A stretch of DNA of 64,000 nucleotides from Neorhodopirellula lusitana (lineage in GTDB: Bacteria > Planctomycetota > Planctomycetia > Pirellulales > Pirellulaceae): contig NZ_FXUG01000016.1 in NCBI RefSeq assembly GCF_900182915.1, forward strand, positions 118,862 to 182,861, given 5' to 3'. Below the pieces are notes generated by a model. The model was not told where the DNA came from. It saw only the letters and a list, made by a program, of their open reading frames with translations, and did no database searches. Positions 37,001 through 46,030 of the stretch are shown piece after piece. Numbering within the stretch: the first letter of the stretch is position 1; every line of letters starts with the position of its first letter. The translations under genes and the position numbers were made by a program.

Positions 37001-37912
37001 TCACGAGGCAGTGGGCTGATCCAGCTCATAGGAGCCTTTTGACGTAAATGTGTCATCGTTTCGGCCGGCATTTTTTTGTCCGTCGCGATTGATTTGCCCG
37101 TTGGTTCCACTTGGCGGGCTGCCACCATGTTGGGTGTTGGTGGCGGCCTGGTAGTGGGCGGCCAGTGCTTGCGGGGTTTCGAATGAATTCGTGGGGAACT
37201 GATCGATGATCCGGCCGTCTTTCAGGACCACGACGTCGTCAGCCCAGATTGCGACATTGGGTTCGTGGGTGACAACCACAATGGTGCGTCCCTGTTGGTC
37301 ACAAAGCTCACGTAGAAGTTGGCAAATGGACTGGCCGGTGTCGGAGTCGAGGCTGCCGGTGGGTTCGTCGGCGAAGATGATGGCGGGGTTGGTGATCAGT
37401 GATCGAGCGATGGCAACGCGTTGCTGTTCACCACCGCTAAGTGAATCGGGGCGATGGGATAAGCGGTCGGTGATGCTGAGTCGCTCGGCGATCTTGGCAA
37501 CTTTTTGATCGTTGTTGCATGGGTCTGGATCGAGAGGGTCAGGAGTGGTGTTGAAGTCTAGACCCGCGGCGAACAGCGGGAACAGGATGTTGTCTTGGGC
37601 GGTTAACGAGGGAACCAGGTTGAAGGCTTGGAAGACCAAGCCGATCTTTGCTCGCCGAAAGAGTGTTAGGTCGCGGTCGGAGAGATCGGCCAGGTTTTGG
37701 TCGGCGATCGTGACGGTGCCGGCGTTCGGGCGAGTCAGCCCACACATCAGATGCATCAACGTGCTTTTGCCTGATCCGCTGGCTCCCATGATGGCAACGA
37801 ATGAACCTTGTCCAATGTCGAGGCTGACGTCTTGCAAGGCGGAGACGTCACGGCTGCCCTGCTGGTAGGTCTTCGAAACGTTTTGGACCGATGCGATTGG
37901 TGATTCGTTCAT
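37001..37912 (-). CDS. ABC transporter ATP-binding protein (LolD/MacB type)
   Basis: A 303-aa ATPase with Walker A GASGSGKST, Q-loop (VFQAFNLVPSLTAQDNI), signature LSGGEQQR, Walker B AIIFADEPTGSLD and the H-loop VVVTHEP. These features match the LolD/MacB/FtsE group that works with FtsX-type permeases. A 20-residue insert sits after NILFPLFAAGLDF, and the last ~50 residues (about 255 on) are a polar, Asn/Gly-rich tail not found in most homologues. The start at 37912 precedes the conserved ASVQNVSKTYQQ strand. The likely permease partner is the divergent gene at 38610. It lies in the 5' direction from the DUF1559/PepSY cluster but is not part of it. Confidence 0.9.
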   Translation of the reverse strand: MNESPIASVQNVSKTYQQGSRDVSALQDVSLDIGQGSFVAIMGASGSGKSTLMHLMCGLTRPNAGTVTIADQNLADLSDRDLTLFRRAKIGLVFQAFNLVPSLTAQDNILFPLFAAGLDFNTTPDPLDPDPCNNDQKVAKIAERLSITDRLSHRPDSLSGGEQQRVAIARSLITNPAIIFADEPTGSLDSDTGQSICQLLRELCDQQGRTIVVVTHEPNVAIWADDVVVLKDGRIIDQFPTNSFETPQALAAHYQAATNTQHGGSPPSGTNGQINRDGQKNAGRNDDTFTSKGSYELDQPTAS

Positions 37913-38609
37913 CAATACTGGGGTTCTCGGGATAGGTTGGATGAATCGCCGCCGATAGGAAGGCAAGCAATTGGCTGGGAACACGACTGGCTGAGGAATA
38001 CCGAGTGCGGTCGCATTGGGGTCCGCCGGTCGTGATCGGTCCGTCGTGGCCAACCCGTTGTTGAGGTGACCCTCTCGTTAACAAGCGGCAAGCCACCTGA
38101 GTCAGCTTCGACGAGGACAAGCACAGGGCGTGCCAACGCGACTGGCTTGTGCCATCACTAGATGGCGCGGAGCACGCTTTGTGTCACTTCTCTTGTCTGG
38201 TCGTGGCTTGTTTTGTCGATGCGGGGGAACCCGTTTGGAGTCGGCGATTTTTGATGAACGTGTTGAGATGTTGTCGCTGAGACATCGAGTCAGTGTCACG
38301 GAGGACGCGTGGTGGCGGAATTTGCGTCGGGGCTGGACAAAAGGCCGCCTGGGACTGGACGAGGTTGGGGGGGGGCTGCTTACTGAAACGATTGCATTGG
38401 GTTGCTTTGCGAACCGTTTGCGTTTGCTTTCGCTGGCGGCATCTCATTTGCGATTGGCTGGTCGCGGTTCGTTTCGCACCGGAGTGACGTGGCCTTCCAG
38501 TCATCTACTTGAACGCGAGTCGTGTTGGCTTTCGCGTTTTCAGTCGGCGTGATTGGTGGAGTCAAATGCGTTTGTCTTGTTTTCATTGCCCTAACCGAAG
38601 AACATCCTC
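37913..38609. other. divergent intergenic region of about 700 bp
   Basis: It separates the ABC ATPase and permease genes and should carry both promoters. The longest open frame (38130-38552, plus) has no protein-like features. No strong inverted repeat was seen. Confidence 0.45.
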
Positions 38610-41600
38610 GTGAACAACGTTCGCTTTCTTTTGAAACTGGTCGTTTCGCAAATGAAGTTGCATCCTGGACGGGCGATCGTGACGACGCTGGGCGTGATCG
38701 CCTCGACGTGCGCGGTGGTTTGGGTGGTCAGCGGCTATGACGCTTTAGTTTCCCAGTTTGATGAGAACGCGGGGAAGTATCTCGGTCGCTACGACGCGTT
38801 GATCATTGCGAATTCGCCGCCCGGGATGATGCCCAAAATTCAGCCGGAGATCGTTGAAGCGTTGCGAAAAGATGCCGGCGTTTTGGAATTGAATCCGATC
38901 AGCCAGTCGCGGGTCTCCATTTCACGGATTCGGGAATCACGCGTCGGTGGGGGATTTCGTGGTGACGTTTCAGGTGACGTTTCAGGTGAAGCTCCAGACT
39001 CCGATCTGGAAGAGACATCGATCAGCTTGTTGGTGGGCGATCGCCCGCCGGTCAACGGTGCTCCGCCTTTGGATCCAACCCTGGTCAGTACTGCAGCGTT
39101 GGATTCGCCATATGAGATGGTGGAAGGCGAATGGCTTTCAGGTGGTTCAGATCGGGGTGCGGTCATGGGGGTGAAAGCGGCGCGGGACTTGAAAGTTCGG
39201 GTGGGCGATCGCGTGTTGGTGACCTCGCTGGCCAACCAGGTTCGTGTGCAAGTCGTTGGACTGATCGAGCAGGCTCCGGATTCGCCAACATTGGTGAAAC
39301 GCGGTGGGCAGGGGCAGGGGCAGGGGCAGGGACGTGGGCGAGGACGAAGTACTGGCGTGACCGACGGAGAATCAGCAAAGGGGAAAGAGGGTGTGCGGCG
39401 TGGGGACGGTACAAGGCGCGATGATGGTGCTAGGCGTGGGGGTGGTGCTCGGCGTGATGCTGGCGTTTCGGGGCGAGGCAAGTCTCACGGTGAGGCTGCG
39501 AGCCGGGCGGACATTGATCGCGACGAGGGTCAGTCGATGCCGCAACACGGTTTGCCGAGTTCATTCATCCAGGGTGTCGCGACCAACGCAATCTACGTGC
39601 GTCCTTCGTTGGCCGCGTCGATCAACGGCTATCCTGAATCCGCCCAGGTGCTGCAACTGGCCGTGCGGGATTCGGTGACGGTGCAGCAATTTGCTGAGGT
39701 TTGGCAGGACCGATTGGCTGCGAGCAGTCCGTCGTTGAGGCTGGTCGACTTCGCGGCAGTGCGCAGCGGGATGGAATCGAGTCGGACCGTTTCGAGTCAA
39801 CAGTCGCAAGCTTGGGCAGCGACCGGGATGGCGACGTTGGCAGCGATCTTCATCATCTTTTCGACGCTTAGCATGGGGGTTAGCGAGCGGGCGCGTGAGT
39901 TTGCGATGTTGCGAGCGGTGGCGTTAACGCGTGCTCAAATCGCGGGCATCATCGCACTGGAAAGCGTGATTTTGGCTCTCGTTGGATGGGGAGGCGGTTT
40001 GGCGACGGGGTGGCTGGTCGTGATGGTGGGAAGCCGTGTTTCGCCGGAGTTGTTCGCCAGTGGAGCGGTGTTGGGCTGGACCAGTGTCGCGTTTTCGGGC
40101 GTGACGGTTTTGGTGGGGGCGCTGGGGGCGGCAATTTTGCCAGCTTGGCGAGCGATGCGAATTGAGCCACTTGATGCGATGTCGACACGTGCCGCGAAGC
40201 CGAGCGAGACTCGCTGGGCGGTGCTTGGGTGCATCGGTGCATTGCTTTCGCTGGCAGCCCCCGTCACCGTGTTCGGGTTGCCGATGTCGGATGCGTGGCG
40301 GACTTGGTGCTACACGTTCTTGACTTATCCCATGTTGTTGGTGGGGATGGTCTTGATGGCTCCCGCTGTCGTTGTGTTCAGTGAGCGGGTGTCTGGACGC
40401 TGGGTCACGAAACTGATGCGGCTTGATTCGCGGATGATGCAGACCCAATTGACCAGCAACCTATGGCGAACGATTGCCGCGACACTGGCGTTGTCCGTGG
40501 GTTTGGGGCTGTACGCGTCGACCCAGACCTGGGGCTATTCCATGTTGAAGCCGTTCACGCCAGGAGATTGGTTGCCTGATATGTTAGTCGCCTTTCATCC
40601 AATTGGGCTGGACGACGAGGGTGATGAATTGGTCCGACAGGTGGAGGGTGTCGATGCCAACCAAGTGATGCCATTGGCGATCGAACAGGCTCGTTTTGAT
40701 TGGGGCGATCGGGAGGCACCGAGTCGGTTGAGTCAGGACAACGCGATCTTGTTTGGGATCGATCCGGGGCGATCGTTCGGTGCGGAAGATCCGTTTTTGG
40801 ACGTGAGCTTTGTTGAGGGCGATCGTGAATTGGCGTTGGAACAATTGGCCGCGGGTGTTGCGTGCTTGATTTCGCAAGACTTTCAAATGAGCTCGGGTTT
40901 GCACGTGGGCGACGAATTGGCGTTCACGCCGCCGGCCAATCCGGCCGGGCGAGTTGCGTACCGGATTGCTGGCGTTGTTTCGCTTCCAGGCTGGCATTGG
41001 TTTACGAAATTTTCGGGAGTGCGGCGGCATTTCGTGCGAACGGCCACAATGGTTTTTGCGAGCCGCAACGACGTGCAAAATGACTTTGGTTTGGGCCGAA
41101 CGGAGTTCTATTGGTTGAACTTGGAACCGGATGCGAACTTGGCTGCGGTGGAGGAAGACTTGCAGACGATTGCGGAACGGGATGCCGGTGCAACCTTCCA
41201 AACGGACTCGAAGATGCAGGTCACGGCGTACCGCCCGTTTGCTCGAGCGACTGCGACGGCCAACGTTCGCAAGGCGATCAAGAAGCGTGCCGACGGAATG
41301 ATCTGGGGCATGAGCTATTTGCCGTTGGTGACGTTGGCGATCATGTCGTTGGCGGTGGTGAACACCGTCATGGCGTCGGTGCGTTCGCGGACTTGGGAAT
41401 TTGGCGTGATGCGATCGATCGGTGTGACGCGGGGACAGTTGGTGCGTTTGGTGGTCGCTGAATCGATCTTGATCGCGATGGCCGCATGTGTGTTGAGTCT
41501 GGTGTTTGGATTGATTGCGGGCTGGTGTGGCGTGGGGATGGCTCAGTACGGCGGTTGGTTTGCGGGACCGCCGACGTTCTTGATCCCCTGGCTGCAGCTA

Positions 41601-41717
41601 GGGCTAGGATTTACCGCGACGATTGGGCTGTGCTTGTTGGCTGGAGTGTGGCCCGCGATCAAGACGGGACGGGCGGAACCGTTGCGGCTGTTGCAGGCCG
41701 GACGCGGGATGATGTAG
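38610..41717 (+). CDS. FtsX/MacB-like ABC transporter permease
   Basis: A 1,035-aa inner-membrane protein with two FtsX-type halves. The N-terminal helix is in RAIVTTLGVIASTCAVVWVVSGY, followed by a large periplasmic domain. The first FtsX core is at about 405-530 (ATLAAIFIIFSTLSMGVSERAREFAMLRAVALTRAQI), and the second is C-terminal (MSLAVVNTVMASVRSRTWEFGVMRSIGVTRGQLVRLVVAE). A low-complexity segment (about 232-300, GQGQGQGQGRGRGR then RRxDGARRGGGARR) interrupts the first periplasmic domain. It probably pairs with the ATPase at 37001 to move lipids, lipoproteins or peptides across or out of the inner membrane. The cargo is not evident. Confidence 0.88.
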   Translation: MNNVRFLLKLVVSQMKLHPGRAIVTTLGVIASTCAVVWVVSGYDALVSQFDENAGKYLGRYDALIIANSPPGMMPKIQPEIVEALRKDAGVLELNPISQSRVSISRIRESRVGGGFRGDVSGDVSGEAPDSDLEETSISLLVGDRPPVNGAPPLDPTLVSTAALDSPYEMVEGEWLSGGSDRGAVMGVKAARDLKVRVGDRVLVTSLANQVRVQVVGLIEQAPDSPTLVKRGGQGQGQGQGRGRGRSTGVTDGESAKGKEGVRRGDGTRRDDGARRGGGARRDAGVSGRGKSHGEAASRADIDRDEGQSMPQHGLPSSFIQGVATNAIYVRPSLAASINGYPESAQVLQLAVRDSVTVQQFAEVWQDRLAASSPSLRLVDFAAVRSGMESSRTVSSQQSQAWAATGMATLAAIFIIFSTLSMGVSERAREFAMLRAVALTRAQIAGIIALESVILALVGWGGGLATGWLVVMVGSRVSPELFASGAVLGWTSVAFSGVTVLVGALGAAILPAWRAMRIEPLDAMSTRAAKPSETRWAVLGCIGALLSLAAPVTVFGLPMSDAWRTWCYTFLTYPMLLVGMVLMAPAVVVFSERVSGRWVTKLMRLDSRMMQTQLTSNLWRTIAATLALSVGLGLYASTQTWGYSMLKPFTPGDWLPDMLVAFHPIGLDDEGDELVRQVEGVDANQVMPLAIEQARFDWGDREAPSRLSQDNAILFGIDPGRSFGAEDPFLDVSFVEGDRELALEQLAAGVACLISQDFQMSSGLHVGDELAFTPPANPAGRVAYRIAGVVSLPGWHWFTKFSGVRRHFVRTATMVFASRNDVQNDFGLGRTEFYWLNLEPDANLAAVEEDLQTIAERDAGATFQTDSKMQVTAYRPFARATATANVRKAIKKRADGMIWGMSYLPLVTLAIMSLAVVNTVMASVRSRTWEFGVMRSIGVTRGQLVRLVVAESILIAMAACVLSLVFGLIAGWCGVGMAQYGGWFAGPPTFLIPWLQLGLGFTATIGLCLLAGVWPAIKTGRAEPLRLLQAGRGMM

Positions 41718-41860
41718 GTGGACTGCTTGCTACACAGTTGTGATGTTGTGGCTTTGTAGGTTCGGTGTGTAACGCTGTCGTTCTACGGATTGGCAAATTT
41801 GTTGTCATAGCGTGTTGGGGGTCGACAAGACTTCGAGCGATGACTTGATATGATGGTTGC

Positions 41861-43279
41861 ATGACTAAGCAAACGATTCTTGTTGTTGACGATGAACCCT
41901 CGATCTGTTGGGCGTTTGAGAAAATGCTAACGGGGGAAGGGCACGAGGTTGTCTCGGCATCGTCGGCTGAGGAAGGGATTCGGTTAGCCGCGAAGCACTT
42001 GCCTGACTTGGTTGTGTTGGACGTTCGTTTGCCGAAGGAAGATGGCATCTCGGCGATGCCTAAGTTCTTGAAGGCGACCGACAACGCTCCTGTCATTGTG
42101 ATTACCGCATTCGGGGACCTGGAAACTGCGGTGGCGGCGGTCAAGCAAGGGGCCACGGACTACCTAACCAAGCCGTTCAAGTTGGAAGTCGCGTTGCGAG
42201 CGTGCCGAGCGGCGTTGAAGCAGTCCGCAAACCGCGCGACGCCCGTGACAACTCAACCGATGGAGTTGGACAGTACGGTGCTAGTGGGGACGTCGCCGGC
42301 GATGCATCAGGTCTTTCGTCAGATCGCGTTGGTTGCCGAAAGCGACCTTTCCGTTTTGATTACTGGCGAAACCGGTACCGGTAAGGAATTGGTTGCTGCG
42401 GCGATCCATCGTCATAGCTTGCGAGCGGATAAGCCGTACCTGCCCATTGCTCCGGTGGCCTTGAACCCCGAGTTGATCGAGAGTGAATTGTTTGGGCATG
42501 TCAAAGGTGCGTTCACGGGTGCGTCGGAGGATCGGGCTGGATTGTTCGAACGGGCGGAAGGCGGCACCGTGTTACTAGACGAGATTGGCGATTTACCGCT
42601 GGCGACACAGGTGAAGTTGTTGCGGGTTTTGGAACAGGGGCAGTTCAGTCGTGTCGGTGACGTGCGGCCTCGAACGGCGAATGTGCGGATCTTGGCGGCG
42701 ACGAACGCGGAGTTGCATGAAGCGGTGGGGCGGGGCGATTTTCGTGAAGACCTGTTTCATCGTTTAACGGGAATGCAGATTCATTTGCCGCCGCTGCGGG
42801 ATCGCTGTGAGGACATTGAACCGTTGTGCCGGCATTTCTTGGCGGCGATGAAGTACGCCGCCGCGGATACCGCGATCGATGATGGTTTGGTGGCTGAGTT
42901 GGCCGAACGACCTTGGCACGGCAACATTCGTGAGCTGCGAAACGCGGTGGAGCATGCCGCCGTGGTGGCGCGGGGGCGGCCGTTGACGATCGACGATTTT
43001 CCTGCGCCGAGTCCCGGTCGCGACGACTCGGTGGCTTCCTCGTCACAGTCGTTGGAGGGGGTGATTGGTCAGTGGACACGGGAGGTGATTGAGGCGTCTT
43101 CGGGCAAGGATTTGCAGACGCTGCATGCCCAATTCCTTGCCGCCACGGAGCCCACTTTGTTTCAGATTGCTTTGCAACACACTCACGGAAATCGAGCCAA
43201 AGCGGCCGAAATGTTGGGAATCCACCGTGGGACGCTGCGGGACCGTTTACGCTCCTACGGGCTGGATGACGCGAATTAG
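41861..43279 (+). CDS. sigma-54-dependent response regulator (NtrC family)
   Basis: A 472-aa three-domain regulator. The receiver domain has the acidic pair D10/D11, the phospho-acceptor Asp54 (VVLDVRLP) and Lys at LTKPFK (about 104). The AAA+ domain has Walker A GETGTGKE (169-176), the sigma-54-contacting GAFTGA loop (216-221) and Walker B TVLLDEIG (236-243). The C-terminal Fis-type helix-turn-helix is [20 protein letters not shown]. It will activate sigma-54 promoters when phosphorylated. No sensor kinase is adjacent, so it is an orphan here. Its relation to the divergent ABC system upstream is unknown; no sigma-54 (-24/-12) promoter was found close by. Confidence 0.95.
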   Translation: MTKQTILVVDDEPSICWAFEKMLTGEGHEVVSASSAEEGIRLAAKHLPDLVVLDVRLPKEDGISAMPKFLKATDNAPVIVITAFGDLETAVAAVKQGATDYLTKPFKLEVALRACRAALKQSANRATPVTTQPMELDSTVLVGTSPAMHQVFRQIALVAESDLSVLITGETGTGKELVAAAIHRHSLRADKPYLPIAPVALNPELIESELFGHVKGAFTGASEDRAGLFERAEGGTVLLDEIGDLPLATQVKLLRVLEQGQFSRVGDVRPRTANVRILAATNAELHEAVGRGDFREDLFHRLTGMQIHLPPLRDRCEDIEPLCRHFLAAMKYAAADTAIDDGLVAELAERPWHGNIRELRNAVEHAAVVARGRPLTIDDFPAPSPGRDDSVASSSQSLEGVIGQWTREVIEASSGKDLQTLHAQFLAATEPTLFQIALQHTHGNRAKAAEMLGIHRGTLRDRLRSYGLDDAN

Positions 43280-43346
43280 CCGTAAAGGCGTCCGCTGAAA
43301 GGGTCATTGGAAGATATTTCACTAATAAGATACTTGTTGGTCAGTA

Positions 43347-43841
43347 ATGGGCAGGTATTCTTTGAGTATGAAATTGCAACATGAGCTGAAGCGATCCGTG
43401 CCCTTCGTGTCGCTCCAGCAAGAAACACTGCTGAATTTCTTGCGGATTGGAGACCAGGTCGACAATCGTTTATCGCGGTTCTTTCGCGAGCATGATTTGA
43501 CGCTGTCGCGTTTCAATGTGTTGCGGGCGCTGGCCTTGGCGGAGCGTCCGTTGACGTGCGGTGAGATTGCCGAACGGATGATCCAGATCGTGCCAGCGAT
43601 CACGTCGTTGGTGGACCAGCTGGAAAAGCGTGGCTTGGTTTCCCGCGAGCGTTCGACGGAAGACCGGCGGGTGGTCCACGTGACGATCACTCCGGAAGGG
43701 ATCAAGTTGTCCGAAGAAACGATGGTCCCGTTGCTGGACCTGGAAAAACAACTGTTGAAGAAAATGACTCGAGCCGAATTGAAGCAGTTGTTGGAATTGT
43801 TAGAAAAAGCACGCGGTTCTCTGGCGGATTTTGATGCGTGA
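43347..43841 (+). CDS. MarR-family transcriptional regulator
   Basis: A 164-aa winged-helix repressor-type protein. Helices at residues 30-55 lead into the recognition region (RFNVLRALALAERPLTCGEIAERMIQIVPAITSLVDQLEKRGLV). The wing is SRERSTEDRRVVHVTITPEG, with the DxR pattern usual in MarR. The C-terminal helices are for dimerisation. ATGs at 43347 and 43368 are possible. A weak inverted repeat, aagatac (43327-43333) / gtattctt (43355-43362), spans the 5' end and could be an operator. It lies just upstream of DoxX, adaptor and RND pump genes, so it probably represses that efflux set in response to a small aromatic ligand. Confidence 0.9.
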   Translation: MGRYSLSMKLQHELKRSVPFVSLQQETLLNFLRIGDQVDNRLSRFFREHDLTLSRFNVLRALALAERPLTCGEIAERMIQIVPAITSLVDQLEKRGLVSRERSTEDRRVVHVTITPEGIKLSEETMVPLLDLEKQLLKKMTRAELKQLLELLEKARGSLADFDA

Positions 43842-43992
43842 ATGATTGCGTGGTCGCTCCGTTTTGGCGGACCCGGGCACTTTTTGAACATCCAAACCGG
43901 AGCTGGAAGTTGAACTGCCTGAGTGTCTGTGAATACCCAGTTTCGACTTGAGACGCGTTCGATTGGCTTCCCAACTTTTAGGCGAAAAAGAG

Positions 43993-44421
43993 ATGAATAT
44001 GCAGAATGAAAAGCTCACCTCGACCGGTTTGCTGGTGTTGCGCGTTGGCGTCGGCTTGTTCATGTTGGTCCATGGTTGGGCCAAGTTGAGCGGCTTTGCG
44101 GAAGCCCAAAATCATTTCCCTGATCCGATCGGAATGGGAAGCAAATTAAGCCTGATCATGGCGATTGGTGCGGAGGTGGGGTGTTCGGCGTTGTTGATTT
44201 TGGGGCTGGCGACCCGGCTCGCCTCGATCCCATTGGCCTTCACGATGGTTATCGCCTTGTTTGTGGTTCACGGTGAAGACCCGTGGAAGGTGAAGGAACT
44301 GGCGGGAATGTACTTGTTGGTTTACGTGTCACTGATGCTGACCGGCCCCGGCATCTTCTCGCTTGATCATCTGTTCTTTAGGCGCGACACCGCGCCGGCG
44401 GGCCTAGAGTCTCCTACTTGA
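43993..44421 (+). CDS. DoxX-family membrane protein
   Basis: A 142-aa protein of four predicted transmembrane helices: LLVLRVGVGLFMLVHGWAKL, LIMAIGAEVGCSALLILGLA, ASIPLAFTMVIALFVVHGE and LLVYVSLMLTGPGIFSLD. This is a typical DoxX length and layout, with the HGWAKL motif. The DoxX family is linked to thiol/redox stress and to quinol oxidases, but most members have no proven role. The start at 43993 follows AAAGAG; another ATG at 43999 is equally possible. It lies between the MarR regulator and the adaptor gene on the same strand, with gaps of 151 and 55 bp, so it is likely part of that operon. Confidence 0.86.
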   Translation: MNMQNEKLTSTGLLVLRVGVGLFMLVHGWAKLSGFAEAQNHFPDPIGMGSKLSLIMAIGAEVGCSALLILGLATRLASIPLAFTMVIALFVVHGEDPWKVKELAGMYLLVYVSLMLTGPGIFSLDHLFFRRDTAPAGLESPT

Positions 44422-44476
44422 GTTATCCGACTAGATCTCTGATTTGTCCCTGGTGTGGCTGGGGAGAGGAATACGA

Positions 44477-45889
44477 ATGCGAATTGATTTAAATGAAACC
44501 GCGCCGCAGGCCGGGCTGAGCATATCGCGGCAACGTGGTACAAGGCGTGTGCTATGGCAACGCCTAGGGTTGGCCATCTTCGGTGCCAGCGTTTTGTCGC
44601 TGGGTGTTGTTGGTGGTTGCAAGCCTGGCAACCAGGGACCGCCACCGCGTCCGACGCCGGTCGTAACGGTTTCGAAACCGATTGCCAAACAGATCGTCGA
44701 ATGGGACGCCTACACGGGCCGGATGGAACCGGTGGCGTTCGTTGAAGTACGTGCTCGGGTGAGCGGATACCTGGACTCGATTCACTTTGATGAAGGGCAG
44801 ATCGTGAAGAAAGGCGATTTGTTGTTTGTGATCGATCCGCGTCCCTATCAAGCAGATTTGAGTTCAGCCGAAGCGGCAATGGGGCAAGCGAAATCGCAAC
44901 TGGATCAAGCGATCTCGGGAGTAGCCGTTGCGAAAGCAAATCAGTTGCAATCCGACGCAGCAGTGCAATTGGCCAAGGCGCGTGTTGATCGTGCACGAAC
45001 ACTGATGCGAAGCAACGCAGCCAGTGCGGAAGAACTGGATCAACGCGAAGCTGAGTACTTGCAGGCCAAGGCGGATGCGGAGGCGAGTCTGGCTAGCATC
45101 CAGTCCGCCGAATCGGAAATCGCTTCGGCGAAAGCGGCGATTGACTCCGCCGCGGCAGGCGTCCAAACGGCGAAGCTGAATTTGGATTACACACGAATTG
45201 AGTCTCCCGTTACCGGGCGAATCAGTCGCGAGTTTGTGAACGTCGGCAACTTGATCAGCGGCGGCACGTCCACGGCGACGATGTTGACAACGATCACTTC
45301 GGTTCAGCCGATTTACTGCACTTTCGATGCGAGTGAGCAGGAAGTGTTGAAGTACATCCGGTTGGCCAACTCGGGCGAGCGAGAGAGTTCTCGTGACGTG
45401 AAGAACCCGGTGTTCCTAGGCTTGGTCGACGAGGACGGTTTCCCTCACAAAGGCCACATGGACTTTGTCGACAGCCAGTTTGACGCGGCGACGGCCAGCA
45501 TGCGAGCACGCTGCGTTTTTGCCAACAAAGACAAGGTGCTTTTGCCGGGCATGTTTGCTCGCGTGCGGATCCCAGGAAGTGCTCCCAAACAAGCGGTTTT
45601 GATTCCTGATTCGGCGGTCGGGACGGACCAGTCGACCCAGTTCGTGTTTGTTGTCGTTGACAGCAAGATCGAACGGCGTCCGGTCACGTTGGGGCCGCTT
45701 GTTGACGGCTTGCGCGTCGTGCGTGAGGGGCTGCAGAAAGATGAGATGCTTGTGATTGAAGGGCTCTTGCAAGCTCGACCCGGCGCGACTGTTGAAACGA
45801 AAGATGGCGTGATCGAAGTGGTTGAAGACGGTTTGCCTGACAACTACCAGCCTTTGCCTCCCGAAGAATGGATCGGCGAAGCGGAATAG
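44477..45889 (+). CDS. RND efflux adaptor lipoprotein (AcrA/MexE-like)
   Basis: A 470-aa membrane-fusion protein. The ATG at 44477 is preceded by GGGAGAGGA. The signal region (VLWQRLGLAIFGASVLSLGVV) ends in the lipobox VGGC, so it is probably lipid-anchored. Lipoyl halves are VEVRARVSGYLDSIHFDEGQIV and YTRIESPVTGRISREFVNVGNL, flanking a long alanine-rich coiled coil (about 125-225: AKSQLDQAISGVAVAKANQ ... ADAEASLASIQSAESEIASAKAA). The beta-barrel has QPIYCTFDASEQEVL, and the tail (about 370-430) is the membrane-proximal domain. It works with the downstream RND pump. No outer-membrane TolC gene is nearby. Confidence 0.93.
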   Translation: MRIDLNETAPQAGLSISRQRGTRRVLWQRLGLAIFGASVLSLGVVGGCKPGNQGPPPRPTPVVTVSKPIAKQIVEWDAYTGRMEPVAFVEVRARVSGYLDSIHFDEGQIVKKGDLLFVIDPRPYQADLSSAEAAMGQAKSQLDQAISGVAVAKANQLQSDAAVQLAKARVDRARTLMRSNAASAEELDQREAEYLQAKADAEASLASIQSAESEIASAKAAIDSAAAGVQTAKLNLDYTRIESPVTGRISREFVNVGNLISGGTSTATMLTTITSVQPIYCTFDASEQEVLKYIRLANSGERESSRDVKNPVFLGLVDEDGFPHKGHMDFVDSQFDAATASMRARCVFANKDKVLLPGMFARVRIPGSAPKQAVLIPDSAVGTDQSTQFVFVVVDSKIERRPVTLGPLVDGLRVVREGLQKDEMLVIEGLLQARPGATVETKDGVIEVVEDGLPDNYQPLPPEEWIGEAE

Positions 45890-46030
45890 GCCAGTGGCCG
45901 TGACGATGTGACGAGTGATACATCTTTGTATCGCCCGCCGGGTGTGTGGCTGTTGGGCTACGACCTGAATGGGCAAGCAACTTGTTTTGACAACTTTTGA
46001 TTTTAGCCATCCCACTTTCGGCTTCCCGTT

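Noticed and set aside
38130..38552. 140-aa plus-strand open frame in the ABC divergent region
   Set aside because: Arg/Leu/Ser/Cys-rich shadow-like sequence without a ribosome site or recognisable motif.
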